Source of the DNA: Clostridiaceae bacterium | GTDB lineage: Bacteria > Bacillota > Clostridia > Oscillospirales > Butyricicoccaceae | DNA: 28,608 nucleotides | Direction: 5' to 3' | Assembly (NCBI GenBank): GCA_016293155.1 | Contig: JAEDEU010000010.1 | Coordinates: forward strand, 1 to 28,608 | In this document: piece after piece, positions 9,300 to 17,525 of the stretch | Position numbering within the stretch: position 1 is the stretch's first letter | How the letters are laid out: each line of letters opens with the position of its first letter | The notes under the pieces: model-generated | Database searches by the model: none | What the model saw: the letters and a program-made list of their open reading frames with translations, nothing else | Told to the model about the DNA's origin: nothing | Made by a program: the position numbers and the translations under genes

Positions 9300-9686
9300 A
9301 TGTTAAAGGAAAAGGCAACCGAGCTGTATCACAGCGGCTACAACTGTGCGGAAACCATCGTGCGCGCGGCAAATGAGGTATACGGCCTCGGTCTGAGCGA
9401 CAACGATATGAAGATGATGGCAGGCTTCGGCGCCGGTATGGGCTGCGGTCAGGTCTGCGGCGCACTCAGCGGCGCAATTGCGGCGATCAGCGCAAAGCTG
9501 GTCGAAACCAAGGCACATGAATGTCCGGATCTGGGCCCGACCTGTACCTCCATGGTGCGCGAGTTTAAGCTCCGTCTGTCGGATACCGAATGCAAGAACC
9601 TCAAGGCAAAGTATTTTAATCGTGAGAACAGATGCCTGCACACCATTCTGGACGCGTGCGATGCGCTGGAAAAGGTCATGGGCTGA
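9300..9686 (+). CDS. C_GCAxxG_C_C family (putative redox) protein
   Basis: A 128-aa soluble cysteine-rich protein of the C_GCAxxG_C_C family (PF09719-like). Cysteines at 16, 49, 53, 75, 82, 98, 112 and 120 include the central signature GMGCGQVCGALSG (47-59). The family is thought to be redox-active or to bind a metal cluster; the reaction is not established. ATG 9300 is chosen because AGGAGG (9287-9292) lies 7 nt upstream; the longer reading frame would begin inside the rpmE terminator. The gene has its own -10 box and terminator, so nothing in its context links it to a partner. Confidence 0.88.
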   Translation: MLKEKATELYHSGYNCAETIVRAANEVYGLGLSDNDMKMMAGFGAGMGCGQVCGALSGAIAAISAKLVETKAHECPDLGPTCTSMVREFKLRLSDTECKNLKAKYFNRENRCLHTILDACDALEKVMG

Positions 9687-9708
9687 CCGCTTCGGGAGCA
9701 AACAAACG

Positions 9709-9741
9709 GACAGAGGGCACCGCGTGTGTCCTCTGTCTTTG
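9709..9741 (+). terminator. Terminator after the C_GCAxxG_C_C gene
   Basis: GACAGAGG pairs with CCTCTGTC, with an inner CAC/GTG helix; the T tract is short (TTT then GCG). A stable hairpin, but weaker in its U tract than the others here. Confidence 0.65.
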
Positions 9742-9799
9742 CGTCTGCGGCTGAAATTTTAAAAATATAGCCATAATACTGGTAAATAGACAAAAAGAA

Positions 9800-9808
9800 T
9801 GCTATAAT
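9800..9808 (+). promoter_or_regulatory. Extended -10 promoter of hflX
   Basis: TGCTATAAT is a perfect -10 with the TGn extension, about 44 nt before the hflX start. No convincing -35 is present at the usual spacing, which the extended -10 can compensate. Confidence 0.6.
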
Positions 9809-9851
9809 AAATCTGTATCGACTTTTTTAGATCAACGCGAGGAGGGACGGC

Positions 9852-11111
9852 ATGGAGGAAAAGATCGAACGCGCAGTGCTGGTCGGGCTGAATGCGGATA
9901 TTTTCAGCGCGGAGGAGACCGCGAGCTGGGAAAGTCTGGACGAGCTTGCCGCACTGCTGGAGACCGCCGGAGGCGAGTGTATCTGCAAAATTTTACAGTC
10001 GCGCCCCGCGCCGGATGCCCGTACCTTTCTGGGCGAGGGCAAGTGCAAAGAGCTGTGCGAAACCGCGCAGAATTTTGATGCCGACCTGATTCTGTTCGAC
10101 AACGAGCTTTCGCCGTCACAGATGCGCACGATTGAGGAGATGAGCGGGCGCACGGTGCTCGACCGCAGCGCACTGATTCTGGATATTTTTGCGCAGCGTG
10201 CACGTACCGGTGAGGGTAAACTACAGGTCGAGCTGGCGCAGTATCAGTACCTGCTGCCGCGCCTGTCCGGCATGGGACATGCACTGTCCCGTCTGGGCGG
10301 CGGCATCGGCACGCGCGGACCGGGCGAGAGCAAGCTGGAAACCGACCGGCGTCACATCCGCCGCCGCATCGACCGCCTGCGCGCCGAGCTGGAGGATGTG
10401 CGCCGTGTGCGTGCCGTCCAGCGCAGAAGACGCAAAAAGGCGGAGATGCCGCTGGTTGCCATCGTAGGCTATACCAACGCCGGAAAATCCACGCTGCTCA
10501 ATACGCTGACCGGAGCGGGTATCGAGGCGAATGACCGCCTGTTTGACACGTTGGATCCGACGACGCGAAAGCTGCGCATCTCCGAAACGCAGGAGATTCT
10601 GCTCTCCGACACGGTTGGATTTATCCGCAAGCTGCCGCACCATCTGGTCAGCGCGTTCAAGGCGACGCTGGAGGAGCTGTCGTATGCCGATCTGCTCCTG
10701 CATGTGGTAGATGTTTCCGCGGAAAACTGGGAGGAGCAGGCAAAGACCGTGCAAAAGGTCATCGAGGAGCTGGGCGCCGCGCAGATTCCTCAAATTCTGG
10801 TCTGCAACAAGGCGGATCAATGCGAAAACATGGATTTGATTCCGTCCGGCGCGGAGTGCGTGAGCATCTCGGCAAAATACGGACGCGGCATGGACGAGCT
10901 GCTGGCGGCGATTGAACGCGGACTGGGACGCGGCAAGCATCATATCACCCTGCTCATTCCCTATGCCGAGGGTGCGCTCACAGAGCGTCTGTTCCGCGAG
11001 TGCAAGGTGCACCGGAGCGAGTACAACGAAACCGGCACGCTCATGGAGATCACGTGTGATGACATGATCTATGGTCAGATGAAGGCATACGAGGTGGCGC
11101 AGGATGGATGA
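9852..11111 (+). CDS. hflX: GTPase HflX
   Basis: A 419-aa ribosome-associated GTPase that binds the 50S subunit and splits stalled or hibernating 70S ribosomes under stress. The N-terminal HflX domain carries the glycine-rich segment SRLGGGIGTRGPGE, followed by an arginine-rich helical linker (RRRIDRLRAELEDVRRVR). The G domain has G1 GYTNAGKST (206-214), G3 DTVGF (253-257) and G4 NKAD (319-322), with G5 SAKYG. The ATG follows GGAGGG. The stop overlaps the start of the next gene by 8 nt, so both are one operon and probably translationally coupled. Length and motifs are normal. Confidence 0.97.
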   Translation: MEEKIERAVLVGLNADIFSAEETASWESLDELAALLETAGGECICKILQSRPAPDARTFLGEGKCKELCETAQNFDADLILFDNELSPSQMRTIEEMSGRTVLDRSALILDIFAQRARTGEGKLQVELAQYQYLLPRLSGMGHALSRLGGGIGTRGPGESKLETDRRHIRRRIDRLRAELEDVRRVRAVQRRRRKKAEMPLVAIVGYTNAGKSTLLNTLTGAGIEANDRLFDTLDPTTRKLRISETQEILLSDTVGFIRKLPHHLVSAFKATLEELSYADLLLHVVDVSAENWEEQAKTVQKVIEELGAAQIPQILVCNKADQCENMDLIPSGAECVSISAKYGRGMDELLAAIERGLGRGKHHITLLIPYAEGALTERLFRECKVHRSEYNETGTLMEITCDDMIYGQMKAYEVAQDG

Positions 11112-11739
11112 CTCGTATCTGATTCCGTATGAGGAATACGGTGAGGACCGCTTTGTGGAAAAGCGATCCAAATTCATCGGACGCATTTGGCGCGTGGAAA
11201 CGCCGGAGGAGGCAGTGGAGAAGATCAATCAGACCCGCGCCATGCACCGCGACGCGACGCACAACTGCTATGCGTATATCATCCGCGAGGGCAATTACAT
11301 GCGCTATTCGGACGACGGCGAGCCGCAGGGCACGGCGGGACTGCCGATTCTGGATGTGCTGCGCCGCGAGGGCATCACCAACGTGTGCTGCGTCGTGACG
11401 CGCTATTTTGGCGGCATTCTGCTCGGCACCGGAGGACTGGTGCGGGCGTACACACAGGGCGCACAGGTCGCGCTTGCGGCGGCAGGCGTGGCGAAGATGA
11501 GCCGCTATTCGGTGCTGTTGATTTCCTGCCCGTATTCGCTGTTTGAGCTGGTCAAAACCATCCTGCCCGAGCACGATGCGGCGATTGACGAGATTGACTA
11601 CGGCGCGGATGTGACCATTACGATCAATATGCCGGTCGGCGGCGAGGAGGCGCTCAGCCGCGCACTCATGGATGCCACATCAGGCACGGTTTACGCCGAG
11701 CCGATTGAGGATAAATTTATGGGCAGAAAAATTCGCTGA
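11104..11739 (+). CDS. yigZ: YigZ/IMPACT family protein
   Basis: A 211-aa cytosolic protein of the YigZ family: an N-terminal UPF0029/IMPACT domain (about residues 15-125, with SKFIG, the HNCYAY segment, and DGEPQGTAG followed by VVTRYFGGILLGTGGLVRAY) and a C-terminal DUF1949 ferredoxin-like domain. Eukaryotic IMPACT proteins modulate GCN2 signalling; the bacterial role is undetermined, with ribosome or RNA binding proposed. It overlaps the 3' end of hflX by 8 nt (ATGGATGA), and that pairing with a ribosome-splitting GTPase is in keeping with a translation-linked role. No terminator is evident after it. Confidence 0.92.
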   Translation: MDDSYLIPYEEYGEDRFVEKRSKFIGRIWRVETPEEAVEKINQTRAMHRDATHNCYAYIIREGNYMRYSDDGEPQGTAGLPILDVLRREGITNVCCVVTRYFGGILLGTGGLVRAYTQGAQVALAAAGVAKMSRYSVLLISCPYSLFELVKTILPEHDAAIDEIDYGADVTITINMPVGGEEALSRALMDATSGTVYAEPIEDKFMGRKIR

Positions 11740-11787
11740 AAATTTTTGCATAAAAAAAGAGGAAAAATCGAATCAGCTGCGTATTAT

Positions 11788-11793
11788 TATAAT
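11788..11793 (+). promoter_or_regulatory. Candidate -10 box upstream of dgt
   Basis: A perfect TATAAT sits in the 100-nt gap between yigZ and dgt, 46 nt before the start codon. No acceptable -35 is present at 15-19 nt, so this could be a weak or activator-dependent promoter, or chance in AT-rich DNA. Confidence 0.35.
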
Positions 11794-11839
11794 GGAGAGC
11801 TTTTTGTTTCCAAAATAACGGCGAAACGGAGGGATCACG

Positions 11840-12853
11840 ATGCGGGAGTGGATCGAACAGCAGGAGCAGCACAATCTGTGCAGCTGGGCAACGCTGTCGC
11901 AAAGCAGCAGAGGACGAGAGCAGCCGCTGGAGCCGTGTGCACTGCGCACCTGCTTTCAGCGCGACCGCGACCGCATTCTGCACTGTAAATCCTTCCGTCG
12001 TCTGGGCAATAAAACGCAGGTGTTCATCTCGCCGGAGGGCGACCACTACCGCGCACGCTTGACGCACACGCTGGAGGTTGCGCAGATTGCGCGCACCATC
12101 GCGCGGGCACTGCGTCTGAATGAGGATCTGACCGAGGCGATTGCCTTGGGGCATGATCTGGGACACACGCCGTTTGGTCATGTGGGCGAGAAAGTGCTGG
12201 ATGCGCTGTGCGGTTTTCGCCACAATGAGCAGAGCCTGCGCATTGTCGAGCGGCTGGAGCGCAACGGCGCAGGTCTGAACCTCACCTGGGAGGTGCGCGA
12301 CGGCATCGTGTGCCATACCGGCAGCCGGAAGGCACAGACGCCGGAGGGGCGCATCGTGCATTTTGCCGACCGCATCGCCTATGTCAACCACGATATTGAT
12401 GATGCCATCCGCGCGGGGCTGATTAATCAGAACGATCTGCCGCAGGACTGCATCCGGCTGCTGGGCGGCACGCACGGCGAGCGCATTGACGTGATGATTG
12501 CGGATATGGTGGATTACGGCAGGCAGTACCGGGCAATCGGCATGAATGACGACATCCACGAGGCGATGATGGCGCTGCGGGCATTCCTGTTCCGCACGGT
12601 CTATCCGCGTGCGCTGGATGAAAAGGACACACAGAAGGTCGGCGCGGTGCTCTCGGCGCTGTACCATTATTTTAACCGGCATATTGACGAGCTGCCGGAG
12701 TATTATAAAAAGCATATCCGAACAGAGTCGGAGGAGGCTCAGAAACAGAGCGAGGCGCGCGCGGTCTGCGACTATATCGCAGGCATGACCGACCGCTTTG
12801 CGATTTCCACCTATTCCGAGCTGTTTGTGCCAAAATGCTGGAATATCAAATAA
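11840..12853 (+). CDS. dgt: dGTP triphosphohydrolase-like HD protein
   Basis: A 337-aa HD-superfamily phosphohydrolase expected to split dNTPs (typically dGTP) into deoxynucleoside and tripolyphosphate. The HD metal site is complete: H76 (RARLTHTLEVAQIART), H105-D106 (LGHDLGHTPFGH) and D177 (HFADRIAYVNHDIDD). The N-terminal RTCFQRDRDRILHCKSFRRLGNKTQVF block is typical of the Dgt subfamily. GGAGGG lies 6 nt before the ATG. It is 22 nt upstream of dnaG, so dNTP-pool control, primase and sigma factors share a transcript. Substrate choice within the family varies, so dGTP is inferred. Confidence 0.93.
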   Translation: MREWIEQQEQHNLCSWATLSQSSRGREQPLEPCALRTCFQRDRDRILHCKSFRRLGNKTQVFISPEGDHYRARLTHTLEVAQIARTIARALRLNEDLTEAIALGHDLGHTPFGHVGEKVLDALCGFRHNEQSLRIVERLERNGAGLNLTWEVRDGIVCHTGSRKAQTPEGRIVHFADRIAYVNHDIDDAIRAGLINQNDLPQDCIRLLGGTHGERIDVMIADMVDYGRQYRAIGMNDDIHEAMMALRAFLFRTVYPRALDEKDTQKVGAVLSALYHYFNRHIDELPEYYKKHIRTESEEAQKQSEARAVCDYIAGMTDRFAISTYSELFVPKCWNIK

Positions 12854-12875
12854 CCGGAAGGAAAGGAGGGGTGAT

Positions 12876-14642
12876 ATGGCGATCGACCAGCGTTTTCTGG
12901 ACGAGTTGACCGCACGATGCGACATTGTCGATGTGGTTTCCCGCTATGTCGCCCTGAAAAAGAGCGGAAGCAACTATTTCGGTCTGTGCCCGTTCCACAA
13001 CGAAAAAACCGCCTCGTTTTCGGTTGCGCCGGATAAGCAGATTTTTCACTGCTTCGGCTGCGGCGCAGGCGGAGGCGTGATTTCGTTTATTATGAAAATC
13101 GAGGGTCTGGAATTTCAGGATGCGGTACGGCATCTTGCCCGGCAGCAGGGCATGGAGGTTCCAGAGACTGGCGTGTCCCGTGAGGACCGCAAAAACCGTG
13201 ACCGCCTGCTGGCGCTGATGAAGGACGCAGGACGGTTCTATTATGCACAGCTGCACCATCCGCAGAATGCGGCGGCGCTTCAGTATTTCGTGCGCCGCGG
13301 GCTGAGCGGAAAGACGATGAACCGCTTCGGTCTGGGCTATGCGCCGGATTCCTTCCATGCGCTCATGGATGCGATGCAGGCGAAGGGCTACACCAAGGCG
13401 GAGCTGGATGCGGCGGGGCTGATCGGGCGCAGCAAGCAGGGAACGTATTATGACAAGTTCCGCAACCGCGTGATGTTTCCGATCATCGACATTCGGGGCG
13501 ATGTGATCGCCTTCGGCGGGCGCGTCATGGACGACAGCACGCCGAAGTATCTGAACTCCCCCGAAACCTATATTTTTGGCAAGAGCCGCAACCTGTTTGC
13601 GATGAACCTTGCAAAGAAAACGAAAAACGACTATTTCCTGCTGGCGGAAGGCTACATGGACGTCATCGCCCTGCATCAGGCGGGCTTTGACAGCGCGGTT
13701 GCCTCGCTGGGCACGGCGCTGACCGAGGAGCAGGCGCGGCTGATGTCGCGCTATACCAATGAGGTGGTCATCTGCTATGATGCCGATAACGCCGGACAGA
13801 AGGCGGCACAGCGCGCGATTGACATTCTGAACCGCGCGGGGCTGCGCGTCAAGGTGCTGCGCATTCCGGGTGCAAAGGATCCGGATGAATTCATCAAGGC
13901 GAAGGGACCGGAGGCGTTTCGCAAGCTGATTGAGCGGTCGGAAAACCACATCGAATACCGATTGCAGCGCATCCGAGACCGCTATGACATGACCGAGGAT
14001 GAGCAGCGCATCGGCTATCTGAATGAGGCGGCGGAGGAGCTTGCCGCACTGGATAACGAGATTGAGCGCGAGGTGTATACGGGGCGCGTGGCAAAGGATG
14101 CCGGCGTTTCGGTCGATTCGCTGAAAATTCAGGTGGAAAAGGCGCTGAACCAGCGGCGGCGAAGGCAGAAAACCCGGCAGCGGCGCGAGGTGCGTGCGCC
14201 GGCGCAGCATGCACAGCCGAACAGCCGCGAGATGAGATATGAAAATGTTCCGGCGGCGCGGGCAGAGGAAGGCATGATTTCGCTGATTCTGGCAGATAAT
14301 ACATTGCTGGGAACGATCCGCGCACAGATTACGCCGGAGGATTTTACTTCACCCGATCTGCGGAGCATTTTTGAAGAAATGTGCCGCATGGAGGATGAGG
14401 AGCATCCGATTACGGTCACTGCCTTTGAGGGGCGGATTGCACCGGAGCAAATGGATCTGCTCACCCGCGCAGTTCAGCGCTGTTATGTTTCGCGCGACCG
14501 CCGTGGGCAGGCGATGGAGGATTATTTGCAGATCATGCGCAAGACCCGGCTGAGCCGTCGGACGGCAGAGGGGCAGGACCCGATGCTGGAGCTTGCAGGA
14601 TTGATGAAAAAGAAAAAAAGATATCAGGGACCGCAGGGATAA
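12876..14642 (+). CDS. dnaG: DNA primase DnaG
   Basis: A 588-aa replicative primase that makes RNA primers at the fork together with DnaB helicase. Residues 38-62 form the CHC2 zinc finger (C38, H41, C59, C62; CPFH and CFGCGAGG). The RNA-polymerase/TOPRIM core has the catalytic E258 in LLAEGYMD and the later ICYDADNAGQKA acidic motif. The C-terminal third, after a basic linker rich in Arg/Gln, is the DnaB-interaction domain. I use ATG 12876 because AAAGGAGGGG (12862-12871) is immediately upstream; the longer in-frame ORF would begin inside dgt. It is 55 nt from the first sigma gene, a typical macromolecular-synthesis arrangement. Confidence 0.97.
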   Translation: MAIDQRFLDELTARCDIVDVVSRYVALKKSGSNYFGLCPFHNEKTASFSVAPDKQIFHCFGCGAGGGVISFIMKIEGLEFQDAVRHLARQQGMEVPETGVSREDRKNRDRLLALMKDAGRFYYAQLHHPQNAAALQYFVRRGLSGKTMNRFGLGYAPDSFHALMDAMQAKGYTKAELDAAGLIGRSKQGTYYDKFRNRVMFPIIDIRGDVIAFGGRVMDDSTPKYLNSPETYIFGKSRNLFAMNLAKKTKNDYFLLAEGYMDVIALHQAGFDSAVASLGTALTEEQARLMSRYTNEVVICYDADNAGQKAAQRAIDILNRAGLRVKVLRIPGAKDPDEFIKAKGPEAFRKLIERSENHIEYRLQRIRDRYDMTEDEQRIGYLNEAAEELAALDNEIEREVYTGRVAKDAGVSVDSLKIQVEKALNQRRRRQKTRQRREVRAPAQHAQPNSREMRYENVPAARAEEGMISLILADNTLLGTIRAQITPEDFTSPDLRSIFEEMCRMEDEEHPITVTAFEGRIAPEQMDLLTRAVQRCYVSRDRRGQAMEDYLQIMRKTRLSRRTAEGQDPMLELAGLMKKKKRYQGPQG

Positions 14643-14697
14643 CCTGCCGGGTCTGATACATAGATTACCGCGTACGAGGTATGGAGGGAACGACAAA

Positions 14698-15813
14698 ATG
14701 GCAGAGCAGAAGGATCGCAAGCAGGCGCTTGCTGCAATTTTGGCAGAGGGCAAAAAGAAAGGAAAGCTGAGCATTCGTGAGCTTTCGGATATGCTGGAGG
14801 GTCTTGACCTGACAAGCGATCAGATTGACAAGCTTTGTGACAAATTAACCGGTATGGGCGTTGAAATTGAGGGCATCGAGCTGGTGCTCCGCAGCGAAGA
14901 GGAGGAGGATTTTTCTCCGGAGGTGGAAGCGGACGATACACCGACAGAGGTGGAGGATACCGATACGCTGGCAGAGGGTCTGGCCGTGGACGATCCGGTA
15001 CGCATGTACCTCAAGGAGATCGGCAAAGTAGATCTGCTGAGCGCAGAGGAGGAATATACGCTGGCACAGCGCATGGCGGAGGGCGATGAGTATGCGCGCA
15101 ACCGCCTGGTAGAGGCAAACCTCCGACTGGTTGTTTCGATTGCAAAGAAATATTCCGGCCGCGGTATGCTGTTCCTGGATCTGATTCAGGAGGGCAACAT
15201 CGGTCTGATGAAGGCGGTCGAGAAGTTCGACTGCACCAAGGGCTTTAAATTCTCGACCTATGCAACGTGGTGGATCCGTCAGGCAATTACCCGTGCGCTG
15301 GCGGATCAGGCTCGCACGATCCGTATTCCGGTGCACATGGTGGAGAATATCAACAAGGTTATCCGTGCGTCCCGTCAGCTGCTTCAGGAGCTGGGACATG
15401 AGCCGCAGCCGGAGGACATCGCAGAGCGTCTGGAGATGGAGCCGGACCGCGTGCGCGAAATTTTGAAGATTGCGCAGGAGCCGGTATCTCTGGAAACGCC
15501 GATCGGCGAGGAGGAGGACAGCCATCTGGGCGACTTCATCCAGGACGAGGACGCTCCGGAGCCGGCAGAGGCGGTTTCGTCCATGCTGCTGCGCGAGCAG
15601 CTGCTGGAGGTGCTCGGCACGCTGACCGAGCGAGAGGAAAAGGTACTGCGTCTGCGCTTCGGCTTTGACGATGGACGTCCGCGCACGCTGGAAGAGGTCG
15701 GCGGCATCTTCGGCGTCACCCGTGAGCGCGTGCGCCAGATTGAGGCGAAAGCACTGCGCAAGCTGCGCCATCCGAGCCGCGCGAAAAAGCTGGCAGACCC
15801 GCAGGGACTGTAA
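14698..15813 (+). CDS. rpoD: Primary-type sigma-70 factor, copy 1 (RpoD/SigA)
   Basis: A 371-aa group 1/2 sigma factor. It has a small region 1.1 (about 1-65), an acidic linker (66-95), region 1.2 (DDPVRMYLKEIGKV from residue 98), region 2 with the -10 reading helix (TYATWWIRQAITRALADQARTIRIP), region 3 (HMVENINKVIRASRQLLQE) and region 4.2 (TLEEVGGIFGVTRERVRQIEAKALRKLRHPSR). The -10-contacting Q and T of RQAIT and the -35-contacting RER..R are intact, so it should read consensus promoters. The last residues (KKLADPQGL) differ from the usual KDFL-type tail, whereas copy 2 keeps it. GGAGGG precedes the ATG. It lies 55 nt after dnaG and 82 nt before a second sigma gene, with no terminator between. 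Which copy is the essential one cannot be decided here. Confidence 0.95.
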   Translation: MAEQKDRKQALAAILAEGKKKGKLSIRELSDMLEGLDLTSDQIDKLCDKLTGMGVEIEGIELVLRSEEEEDFSPEVEADDTPTEVEDTDTLAEGLAVDDPVRMYLKEIGKVDLLSAEEEYTLAQRMAEGDEYARNRLVEANLRLVVSIAKKYSGRGMLFLDLIQEGNIGLMKAVEKFDCTKGFKFSTYATWWIRQAITRALADQARTIRIPVHMVENINKVIRASRQLLQELGHEPQPEDIAERLEMEPDRVREILKIAQEPVSLETPIGEEEDSHLGDFIQDEDAPEPAEAVSSMLLREQLLEVLGTLTEREEKVLRLRFGFDDGRPRTLEEVGGIFGVTRERVRQIEAKALRKLRHPSRAKKLADPQGL

Positions 15814-15895
15814 CCGGCAGCAGGGGGAAATTCCGTGCGCGCGGCAGAAAACGGACAGAGATAGGAATGAACGATCCCGCGATGGAGGATAAAGA

Positions 15896-17014
15896 ATGAC
15901 ACAGGCAATGGAGGCACAAAAGCAGGCAATTAAAAATTTGCTGGAACTGGGCAAGAAACAGGGAAAGCTGACACTCAAGCAGATGGCAGATGCACTGTCG
16001 GAGATTGATCTGGACTCCGATCAGCTGGATCGTCTGTATGAAACGCTGGAAAAGCTGGGCGTCGAGATTCAGGGCGCGGATACCGCGCTGGTTGCGCACG
16101 CCGAGGAGGAGTTTCCTGAGCACCCTGCGCCGCAGGATGTGCAGGAGGAGGAGCAGGTCGATCCGGATGTGCTGGCAGAGGGCTTTGCAATCGACGATCC
16201 GGTGCGCATGTACCTCAAGGAAATCGGCAAGGTCAGCCTGCTCAGCCCGGATGAGGAGGTCGAGCTGGCAGAGCGCATGGCAAACGGCGATGAGGCTGCA
16301 AAGAAGCGCCTTGCGGAGGCAAACCTCCGTCTGGTCGTTTCGATTGCGAAGCGCTATGTCGGCCGCGGCATGCTGTTTTTGGATCTGATCCAGGAGGGCA
16401 ATCTGGGACTGATTAAGGCGGTTGAAAAGTTTGACTGCACCAAGGGCTTTAAATTCTCCACCTATGCAACGTGGTGGATTCGTCAGGCGATCACCCGCGC
16501 CATTGCGGATCAGGCACGTACCATCCGCATTCCGGTGCACATGGTGGAGACCATCAATAAGGTCATCCGCGTCTCCCGCCAGCTGCTACAGGAGCTCGGA
16601 CACGACCCTCAGCCGGAGGACATCGCCAAGGAGATGAACATGCCGGTCGAGCGTGTACGTGAGATCTTGAAGATTGCACAGGAGCCGGTCTCTCTGGAAA
16701 CGCCGATCGGCGAGGAGGAGGACAGCCATCTGGGCGACTTTATTCCGGATGACGATGCGCTGGAGCCGGCAGAGGCGGCATCCTTCATGCTGCTGCGCGA
16801 GCAGCTGGATGAGGTGCTGAGCACGCTGACCGACCGCGAGGAAAAGGTGCTGCGTCTGCGCTTCGGTCTGATCGACGGCAAGACGCGCACACTTGAGGAG
16901 GTCGGCAGGGAATTTCAGGTTACGCGTGAGCGCATCCGCCAGATCGAGGCAAAGGCGCTGCGCAAGCTGCGTCATCCGAGCCGCTCCAAAAAGCTGAAGG
17001 ACTTTTTAAACTGA
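15896..17014 (+). CDS. rpoD: Primary-type sigma-70 factor, copy 2 (RpoD/SigA)
   Basis: A 372-aa paralog of the gene just upstream. By my hand alignment the two agree at about 84% of positions from region 1.2 to the end of region 4 (residues 98-367 of copy 1), but only loosely in region 1.1 and the acidic linker. Region 2.4 (WWIRQAITRAIADQARTIRIP) and region 4.2 (REFQVTRERIRQIEAKALRKLRHPSRSKKLKDFL) match the consensus primary sigma more closely than copy 1, including the canonical C-terminal tail. Differences cluster in region 3.1-3.2 (AKEMNMPVERVRE), the region 3/4 linker and region 4.1. GGAGG lies 7 nt before ATG 15896. A perfect terminator follows, so this is the last gene of the dgt-dnaG-sigma unit. 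Confidence 0.95.
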   Translation: MTQAMEAQKQAIKNLLELGKKQGKLTLKQMADALSEIDLDSDQLDRLYETLEKLGVEIQGADTALVAHAEEEFPEHPAPQDVQEEEQVDPDVLAEGFAIDDPVRMYLKEIGKVSLLSPDEEVELAERMANGDEAAKKRLAEANLRLVVSIAKRYVGRGMLFLDLIQEGNLGLIKAVEKFDCTKGFKFSTYATWWIRQAITRAIADQARTIRIPVHMVETINKVIRVSRQLLQELGHDPQPEDIAKEMNMPVERVREILKIAQEPVSLETPIGEEEDSHLGDFIPDDDALEPAEAASFMLLREQLDEVLSTLTDREEKVLRLRFGLIDGKTRTLEEVGREFQVTRERIRQIEAKALRKLRHPSRSKKLKDFLN

Positions 17015-17025
17015 TCTGCAACGGG

Positions 17026-17055
17026 GCAGAGATACCGCAGGTATCTCTGCATTTT
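17026..17055 (+). terminator. Terminator of the dgt-dnaG-sigma unit
   Basis: A perfect 11-bp stem GCAGAGATACC/GGTATCTCTGC (17026-17036, 17040-17050) encloses a GCA loop and is followed by ATTTT. Confidence 0.9.
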
Positions 17056-17079
17056 CACATCTTTATGACGGGAGGAAAT

Positions 17080-17511
17080 ATGGGCATATACATAGCATAT
17101 GGGAGTAACAGCAATCTGACACAGCTGCAGCGCCGCTGCCCGGATGCCAGAAGGCTGGGAACTGCCGTGCTGGAGGGCTATAAGCTGACCTTTAAGGGGG
17201 ACTCCGGCGAGTACTATGCAACCATTGAACCAAGTGAGGATTCCGAGGTTCCGGTCGTCGTCTGGGAGCTGAGCGAACAGGACGAGGAGGAGCTGGACGA
17301 ATATGAGGATTATCCTCTGATGTATGAAAAAAAATATCTGACCATCACACTCAACGGTAAGCCATATGAAGCGATGACCTATGTGATGTACGATTATCTG
17401 ATGTACGGAGAGCCGCAGGAGGGCTACTGCGCCGAGATCGCCGAGGGCTATCGGCAGAACGGCTTTGATCTTGCCGTCCTTCAGCGCGCCGTAGAGGAAT
17501 GTATGGGCTAA
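17080..17511 (+). CDS. Gamma-glutamylcyclotransferase-like (AIG2/GGCT fold) protein
   Basis: A 143-aa cytosolic protein with the GGCT fold. The substrate-binding loop YIAYGSNSN (YGSN at 7-10) and the catalytic-type glutamate in LDEYEDYP (E76) are present, followed by the expected tyrosine-rich stretch. Members release 5-oxoproline from gamma-glutamyl compounds or act on related amides; the exact substrate is unknown. I start at ATG 17080 because GGGAGG (17070-17075) precedes it by about 4 nt; an upstream in-frame ATG (17065) has no ribosome binding site. It lies just after the sigma-unit terminator, and its stop is 14 nt before the deaminase start. No promoter could be identified confidently. 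Confidence 0.87.
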   Translation: MGIYIAYGSNSNLTQLQRRCPDARRLGTAVLEGYKLTFKGDSGEYYATIEPSEDSEVPVVVWELSEQDEEELDEYEDYPLMYEKKYLTITLNGKPYEAMTYVMYDYLMYGEPQEGYCAEIAEGYRQNGFDLAVLQRAVEECMG

Positions 17512-17525
17512 AGGAGAATAGGGAT

